In this document: positions 57,692-64,000 of the stretch, piece after piece | How the letters are laid out: every line of letters starts with the position of its first letter | Position numbering within the stretch: the stretch's first letter is position 1 | Made by a program: the position numbers and the translations under genes | NCBI RefSeq assembly: GCF_030272615.1 | Contig: NC_081410.1 | Coordinates: forward strand, 145,910,349 to 145,974,348 | Length of the DNA stretch: 64,000 bases | Direction: 5' to 3' | DNA from: Cryptomeria japonica | Lineage: Eukaryota; Streptophyta; Pinopsida; Cupressales; Cupressaceae | The notes under the pieces: model-generated | The model's input: only the letters and a program-made list of their open reading frames with translations | What the model was told of the DNA's origin: nothing | Database searches by the model: none

Positions 57692-59248
57692 CTGATTAAT
57701 TAGAAAAATAGGTTTTCAGGACCCGAAACCTTTAACAAAGGAGATTAAAATAAGACACCAAAAAGTCCAGTGCTTAAGAACCGCATACAAACCTACTGGC
57801 AAAAAAGCCAGCAAAGAAAAACAACAACAAAGAAACAAGGAAGGCGCTACACAGTTATAGTCTTCAATAGGTCCTCCGCCTTTTTCACTAGTTGGTCATA
57901 GGTGGCCCCAACAGCTTTGAGATCTTCCAGGTCCTTGTTAGGTTTCTTTTTCTTTTTGCCTCTGGTACGGGTTTTGGGACCTTGAGCTTCCCCCGTTCCT
58001 TCAGTGTCCAGGTCAATATCCAGTATTTCCTTTTCTTCATCCAGTTTGTTGATGAGAGTGTTAGTGTTGCTAGTAGAAACCTTTAGGATCCTTAAACTCT
58101 ATTCAACAATTCTCTTCAGACGCTCCTCAATTTTGTTGACTTTACTGACAGTATCCGAGATAGTTTGGTCATTAGCGTCAACAAGATTTTTCCTTTCCAG
58201 CAAATCTTTCTCTATTTTCTCAAACCTGGGGTTGAAGGCATCTCTTATGTTTTCGGCTTTAGCAATGGTATTTTTTAGGTCCTCTATGTAATTAGCCATG
58301 GTCTTCCCTTCCCCAGTGTTGATGGTTTCCAAAATCAGAATTCTATTGCAGGGTTTTTTGTTGTCATCCACAGCTTTCTTGTAACCAGTTATAAGCCACT
58401 CCATAGTATCCATGAAACCTTGCATACCCTCTAGAAGAGGGTTAGGGGGGGGATTAGCCTTATCAAGGATATCCTGTTCCTTTTTTGGGGTGTCCCGAAA
58501 AGTAGTTGCAACCCTAAGAGCCTCGTCAATGGTCACCTTCTCCAAATTCTATTCGGCTTCCAAGGTCCTTTCCTGCTTATAGACCTCCAACTCTTTAACA
58601 TTATCCTCCTTCCGTTTGTGCTTATTTCTGGTCTAGGTGTGGGCTTTTGTCTTCTTTTTTAGCAACCCTTGAGGGTTCTCCTCCTCTGAGTCTTCTGAGA
58701 CCTCCTCCTCCAAGGAAAGGCTAATCTGGGGGATTCTGCCTTTAGGCTTCTTACCCTTAGAGGAAGAAGGTCTTGTTTTGATGCATTTCCTCTTCTTTCC
58801 AGTTTCATAAGCTGAAACATCCATGCTCTCCTCAGAATCACTCGAGGGGTCACTGTCAGACTCCTCCTCCAGTGAGAAGGCAGAGTCAGACCCCTCCTCC
58901 TCAGTCTCTATAGAGGGCTACATACAGGCTATTTGATTGGCCTTGAGATGGTCATAAATAAGGACCATTAGGCCTTGATGCATGGCAGTATCCCCCATTG
59001 GGTTATCTTTGTAGGCCTTAATAGTGGCATTCATCGAGCAAAGCAGAAAATAAGGAATTTAACCTTTTCATCATGCCTAAAATGATTTAGTAGGACGAAA
59101 TGGTAACCATAAACTTTTGTAAACCTATCATCTAATGTAATGTAGCGCATTAAAACAAAGAGGACGTCCCACCAGGGTTTGACAAAAGCCCTAGGAGGGT
59201 AGTAGGTTTTTCTTAATAGCCTCCTTGCTGACTTTCCTATCTCTATAG
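57692..59248 (-). mobile_element. minus-strand insertion between 17-bp direct repeats
   Basis: AATATGTTGTGTGTGTT occurs at 57675-57691 and 59249-59265, immediately flanking a segment that reads as coding plus 3' untranslated sequence on the minus strand. A long target duplication with one ragged end fits target-primed retrotransposition. However, the left (3') end shows no poly(A); it ends ...TTTTTCTAATTAATCAGA. Confidence 0.65.
57847..59040 (-). pseudogene. acidic/basic coiled-coil protein of a retroelement, C-terminal part
   Basis: A single minus-strand frame without frameshift runs from about MNATIKAYKDNPMGDTAMHQ near 59033 to a TAG at 57847-57849, with a few in-frame stops that fit CAG decay. 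Order: a short N-terminal helical piece, an acidic Ser-rich stretch (SDPSSDSEESMD), a basic SSSKGKKPKGR patch, a second acidic patch, then a long helical region (58545-58099) with heptad character and a C-terminal KTRTRGKKKKKPNK cluster. It resembles DNA/RNA-binding accessory ORFs of plant retroelements in composition only. No catalytic motif seen. Confidence 0.55.
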
Positions 59249-59327
59249 AATATGTTGTGTGTGTTATTCACTTTCCTAATTAGAATTTTCTAATTCTAAA
59301 AAAGATCACCATAAAATTATTTAGGAC

Positions 59328-59475
59328 AGTATTTTCTTTAAAGTCATGTGTTGCATAATTTTCAAAAAGCTTTAAGTGTTTCTTCTTTAAAATATTGATT
59401 TTTGGGATAAATAATCCATTATCACAAATCCCAAAAAAATCATATTTTGTAACATCTAAATAAATGCTTTGAGCA
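59328..59475 (+). repeat. direct repeat, right copy (partner 55735-55880)
   Basis: Matches the left copy as described there. The pair encloses about 3.4 kb that includes the 57692-59248 insertion. Confidence 0.75.
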
Positions 59476-61149
59476 CAAAAAAAATTTAATGCTAGTTGAG
59501 GCTATCGTTATGTTGTTGAAATATTGTTCAATTTGATATTGTTCTCTGCTTCACTATGCTTGTTATTTCATTAGTGGAATAGAAAGTACATTATACCATC
59601 AAGCTTTGTATGGATGATACTGTCTATCTAGGTTGTAGATTTTCATGCAACATAACATTTCAAATCCAAAAATCACATGTTGTTATTTATCTTTGCAATC
59701 CTATTTAAATCTATTTATTAATCTATATTATATCTAGTAGAAAGGTGTTGTTGCCTATTAACAGATAAGCAAGTAGCTACGTTCTTATTTCAAAACCCAC
59801 ATAAAATATTGTCTAGTGTCAATAACTCTATATTTTGCATATAGCTTAGTGTCTAGGGTTTGGTTTAGATCTCAAGGAGATTCCTTTTATAATTTGAAGA
59901 GAATTTTTACTTCGCATACTATTCCAACTTGAGTTGTTCCAAAAGAGACAAGTTAAAAAGTTGACATCATGTTGTGAGTTTTTGAACTATGACTCAAAGT
60001 TATCACTTTTGATTGAATGCATATGGTACTAATATTTTCTTTAAGATAAACTTTCAAGAATAGTTTTAACAATTCTTGCACTTGTGCTTGGCATGATCCA
60101 CAATACTTTTCAACAACTTTTATCATTAAAAAAAGTTTTAAATTAGCACTGCATCTCAAGTATTTTGTGAGACAAAATTGTTTATAATATACTATATAGA
60201 GGCTATCAATGGGCATTTTTGAGAGCACATAAAAGGATAGATGACATGAGAGCATTTTGTGTGGTGAATTGCAAACCTGATGTCAACCTAGTCAACAAAT
60301 TCCAGACATTACAAAAATAGACAACTAGATTCATTTTCATTGTTGTTACATGTTTGTATCCACACATTATAACCATCATTGGCAACCTATAAATGTTTCC
60401 CAACCAAATAAAATGTACCTTGCATAATTTAGGCATTATCTAGGAAGCCATTATTGTAAACCTATGGAAACCCCTTGCCAAAAAGGGAAACATTTTTTAA
60501 TAGTTTTATTCCAAGGTAAATGAGGTTACACATAATCATTCAAAAGTATCCCTAAAAGTTTCATCATCTAGGAATTTTTGTCTTTCATGTTTTAATCTGA
60601 GTTCATGAATTCTTAGTCATCAAAATCTAACAATATTCTACTAGTATAAGAACACTCTATATGACTATATAATAAAATGGGTTTGAAACATTTACAACAA
60701 CTATAAGAATTTAGAGATCTATCTTATGTACTTCAACATGATTACTAGCAACTGGAATGATTACCTTCATATCCCTTGAACATTGAAAGATGTTGAATGA
60801 GTTTCACATATGCTAAACATAAATCATCCGCGTTGAAAGATCAACAACTCACATTTGAGTGAATGACCAATTGATGCAGAAAATAGGATAAATTAGATTG
60901 GATAGAGTAGATGGATTATTTGAGTATAAATGTCTTTTAATTGGAAACCAAAGTTGACATCACTTATTCTACAAAGCCTTTCAAACATATAATTGTAACT
61001 GACTTGGCATAATCAAAATAATAAAAAAGGGCCCAAATCACAAAGGAAAGAGACATAGATGTACAATTTTTACCATTACAACACTAAAACATCCTAATTC
61101 AGTGATATTGACTGATATGTACTTCACTAGGATGGCAAAACACCAAAAA
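59476..61149. other. no gene recognised
   Basis: AT-rich. Two adjacent minus-strand frames at 59953-60436 have readable text (CNVWNLLTRLTSGLQFTT) but I could not tie them to a family. Confidence 0.4.
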
Positions 61150-62000
61150 TGGTGACAAATGTTGGGATTGGAAGTGCAAGACGATGGTGAAGATATCCAT
61201 CATTTGTCTTTTGCGGATATTCAGTGGCAAAGATGAATCCACGAAAGAGATTTGTGCAACAATTCCACTTGCTAGATTGGATGCATTCATCAATGGGGAA
61301 TCATTGCTTGAAGGTGTTAAAACCATGTTTGTCCGAAAGAGGCACTCTGAAGACCATAGTATTGTGCACAACAAACATACAACAAAGATGCACAACTAGT
61401 TACTAGATGAATTCATTGGTATGCTTTGTCTACGTGTAATGACATTATGAATTTTGCTGACAATATGACAGGTTTTTTTAAGGTATTGGTGTGCATATGG
61501 TCTCGAAGATAATAGGAATAAGTCGCGACCTCAGAAGTGGGATCGTCCATATCATAAAAATTGAGGTTGTACATGCCACTTCATTGTTAAGGTGTTATAT
61601 GGTAGGCCAGATGTGGCCATCTTGACATACAAGCAACTGTTGCATGTAGACAACAATGGTGAATTTTGTCATGGTGTGCATGATACCAGCAACGAGTTGT
61701 GCTCTCAATTTGTACCAAACTTGTCCAACAAATGCATAGCATATATATGTAGGGAGCTTGTTGGTGATGGATGTTAGTGTTGACACTATAATGGACAAAC
61801 ATATTGATGATCCCATTTTTTGTAGTATGTTGAGGAAGAGAGATTCATTCCTAACACACAAGGATGTTATGAACGCGATGACAAGGGTCCGCTCCATTTG
61901 ATCATGAAAGAATGTGCATGATGCCACTAGCATCTTAAAATGGAAAAAAAAAGATGAGGCTAATTTCTTATTTTCTAGCAGCCACAAGGTCCCAACACAC
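61150..62000 (+). pseudogene. MULE/FAR1-like transposase-related relic, N-terminal zinc-binding region
   Basis: Frames can be pieced together as IPLARLDAFINGES near 61261, RYWCAYGLED near 61483, GCTCHFIVKVLYGRPDVAIL near 61567, HVDNNGEFCHG near 61645, and a later FIPNTQGCYERDDK / FLTHKDVMNAMTRV stretch near 61846. This layout (Cys-rich CxCHFIVKxLYxRP block followed by HVD...CHG) recalls plant FAR1/MULE-related proteins that bind DNA. Several frameshifts and stops break it, and no DDE catalytic core or SWIM finger is present here. Assignment by memory of the pattern, moderate. Confidence 0.5.
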
Positions 62001-62032
62001 CTTTCACTATGAGAATACAAGATGAGGCTAAT

Positions 62033-63242
62033 TTATTTTTTTTGTCTGGGCATTGTAGCTCCCATCATCATCAATACCCTCATAACAAAAAAATCAAATA
62101 ACATCTTATAATAACCATACCTTGACCCCTTATCCCAAACTTGGGTCCACTTTTGAACTAGCCACCCGACCCCTGTCCTTGGGTCACAAATTTTTACTTG
62201 CAATTGATCCTCCCACCATGTCCTCTTCTGATAAATAATCAAATGGCACAATAAATAATAGTGTTTAAAGTTCAAATCCACATTAGGCTTCTTTGCATTG
62301 ATAAGCCCCTCATGAAGCTTCTCTTGAATGATAGTGACAAAATCATATAGCTCATTGGTGGATTAGTGTTGAATTTTTAAGGCCATCATCATAAAGTCTA
62401 TAGGCATCATAGTTATCCCATAATCCTCTCTCAAAACCTAGGACAATGCATAGTATGTTTTGTTGAAGTAATATTCAAAAGAATTCAAGCTAAAGGGCTC
62501 CTTCTCAGAATGCAAATAGAATTTTTTCCCCCTTTATACAATTTTTTCATGAAGAGAGGCACTACTTTTTCTCTATATGTGTCCCTTTTTGCAGTATATT
62601 ACCTCTTCATTTTTTCTCTGTCAATGCCCTTAAAGGCACTCCTATCCAAACAGAAGCATTGAATGATTTCTTCCTGAGTCACATCAGCCAAGATATGGCC
62701 GCTTCTTGTTCTCACAATCACACTATGTGGGTGATACATTTTTCCAAGCTATATAACTAGAACTAGCTCAACAAACACATTGGGAACCACCAACTTACCC
62801 AAATTGAGGTTCCAAGGGTTTGATATTGGGACTGGCTTTTCCCTATTTCCATAGAAGTAACAGAAGATGTCCCAACCCCTATCATTGGTATGGGCATCCC
62901 TGCAACCAACCTTTGTGTCACTGAATACAACCAGGTAATTTTCTTGCATAGTAGAGCCTTGGAACAACTCAAAGAGGTCTTGGTGGAGGCTCCTAGTCTC
63001 TCTTGTTTGTCTTTGTGCCATCTTTTTCAATTGTTGCTCCACTTCTTTGGAGACTTCATCTGCAGATTTTTCAAGGGCAAGAGGAGTAGCAGTTTGAGTT
63101 GATTTCTCATGTTGGGCAGGAGATTGTTCTTCTTTAATAGAGACTTGCTTAATCTTCTTTGCTACTTTGGGCGTGGCCTTTTTAGCAGGGGTTCCTCTTT
63201 TCTTTGCTTCTAAAACCCTTTTCTATGGATTTGATGCCTCAG
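62033..63242 (-). pseudogene. unknown retroelement-type ORF with basic linker and globular domain
   Basis: Minus-strand coding pieces run from about 63242 (Lys/Ala/Pro-rich KKRGTPAKKATPKVAKKIKQ) through a helical KEVEQQLKKMAQRQTRETR segment. A globular region follows with GWDIFCYFYGNREKPVPIS near 62870, PHSVIVRTRSGHILADVTQ near 62720, and HYYLLCHLIIYQKRTWWEDQ near 62260. It ends GATMPRQKK with a stop at 62033-62035. Frameshifts and stops (near 63227, 62754, 62610, 62440, 62366) interrupt it. No named domain recognised. Length and style match the accessory-type ORFs at 2384-5860 and 9638-12830. Confidence 0.5.
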
Positions 63243-63289
63243 CCTAATAATTTGATGCAGTCAAGGTAGGGAGACCCAATGAAGGACAA

Positions 63290-64000
63290 CCCAACCTTGC
63301 AGCTTAAAACATAAACCATGCAAAGCATACCGGTAACTGGTAACAAGGTGCCCGAAACAGTAGGAAGAACAACTGGTAACAACACAAAACACATAACCAG
63401 TAAACAATGTGAATGAATCTTATTATAATTTGAATAATTATACATGCCACATGATGGATTGCAGTCCAGGATACAAACAATGCAATTACAAGATCCGCAG
63501 ATTGTCCATATATCAAATCAGCTTCCAGTAACAGTCTACCAGTTCTACCCTAACCTGGACCTAATCCTTTCGGCCAGTCCTACCAGATCAAGATCTTGTT
63601 GAATCTACATATTCACTCGATCACATAAATTTGTCTTCCATCTTCTAACTTCTCTCTCCTTCAAATTATTCACAAGCTTCCATTTATACCATCTGCAAAT
63701 AATTACAACTCAATCAAGTTGGCCCAAAGACCAACCGATTCATGAAATGTGCAATGGTAACATGTCAGCTCAAATCACTAAGAAAAATCTCCAAATCATA
63801 AAATGATGTGCAATCCTTTAGGAATACCATCCAAGGCCCAAAGGAACATCTCCAATGATCCGCAAATCACGGAGATCAACCGCAACCCGAAATCATCTTT
63901 GCTCAACATACAGCAAGGCTAACTAGTAAGAACATATCAACCGAGACAATATCAAAATCCACATCCCACCGAAAAAAAAGCCAAACGCTATAAAACTCGA
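63290..64000 (-). repeat. probable LTR sequence, minus strand, cut by the window end
   Basis: Contains repeated ACCGGT, ACTGGTAACA and CCAGTAAAC motifs near 63330-63410, like the CCGGT-rich LTRs at 13026 and 50714. There is a minus-strand TATA-like GGTATAAATGG near 63681-63691. No ends could be fixed. Confidence 0.35.

Overview
The window looks like repeat-dense intergenic DNA from a large, AT-rich seed-plant nuclear genome, probably a gymnosperm. The organism call is an inference. It rests on nested Copia-type LTR elements, two L1-type LINE tails, a plant hAT transposon, a MULE/FAR1-like relic and pieces of a plant small-molecule O-methyltransferase gene. I found no intact host gene. Nearly every recognisable coding region is broken by stops or frameshifts.

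Layout. 1-2383: 3' end of a Copia element (reverse transcriptase, RNase H, 3' LTR). 2384-5860 (minus): a large decayed coiled-coil protein of unknown family, cut by that Copia element. 5991-7070: 17 palindromic hairpin units about 47 bp apart. 7095-14152: a pol-less, Sirevirus-like LTR element with a gag carrying four zinc knuckles and a second long ORF. About 15450-16500: a LINE tail interrupted by a complete 339-bp miniature LTR element (15930-16268) whose LTRs carry a tRNA-like Pol III promoter. About 17515-18674: a solo LTR on the minus strand. 23076-25982: an LTR element with 1.2-kb LTRs around only 515 bp. 28801-29367 and 32462-34640: motif arrays and tandem duplications. 36032-41190: a tandem array of O-methyltransferase exon fragments, split by a hAT transposon (37179-40777) with a near-perfect hairpin in its first intron. 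43481-45551: small tandem duplications. About 49795-52917: a second LINE tail containing a solo LTR. 52960-55002: a foldback-like element. 57692-59248: a minus-strand insertion between 17-bp direct repeats. About 61150-62000: a MULE/FAR1-like relic. 62033-63242: another unknown minus-strand retroelement-type ORF, followed by probable LTR sequence.

The genes do not form a pathway. Mobile elements have inserted into one another: Copia into an unknown coding element, TRIM into LINE, solo LTR into LINE, hAT into the methyltransferase array. Many premature stops in otherwise uninterrupted frames fit C-to-T (or G-to-A) change at CAA, CAG, CGA or TGG codons, as expected from long-term cytosine methylation. 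The least ordinary items are the tRNA-promoter TRIM, the covarying hairpin array and the pol-less element with a roughly 1,060-codon second ORF. All calls come from reading the sequence alone. Family names rest on motif recognition and no database search was run.
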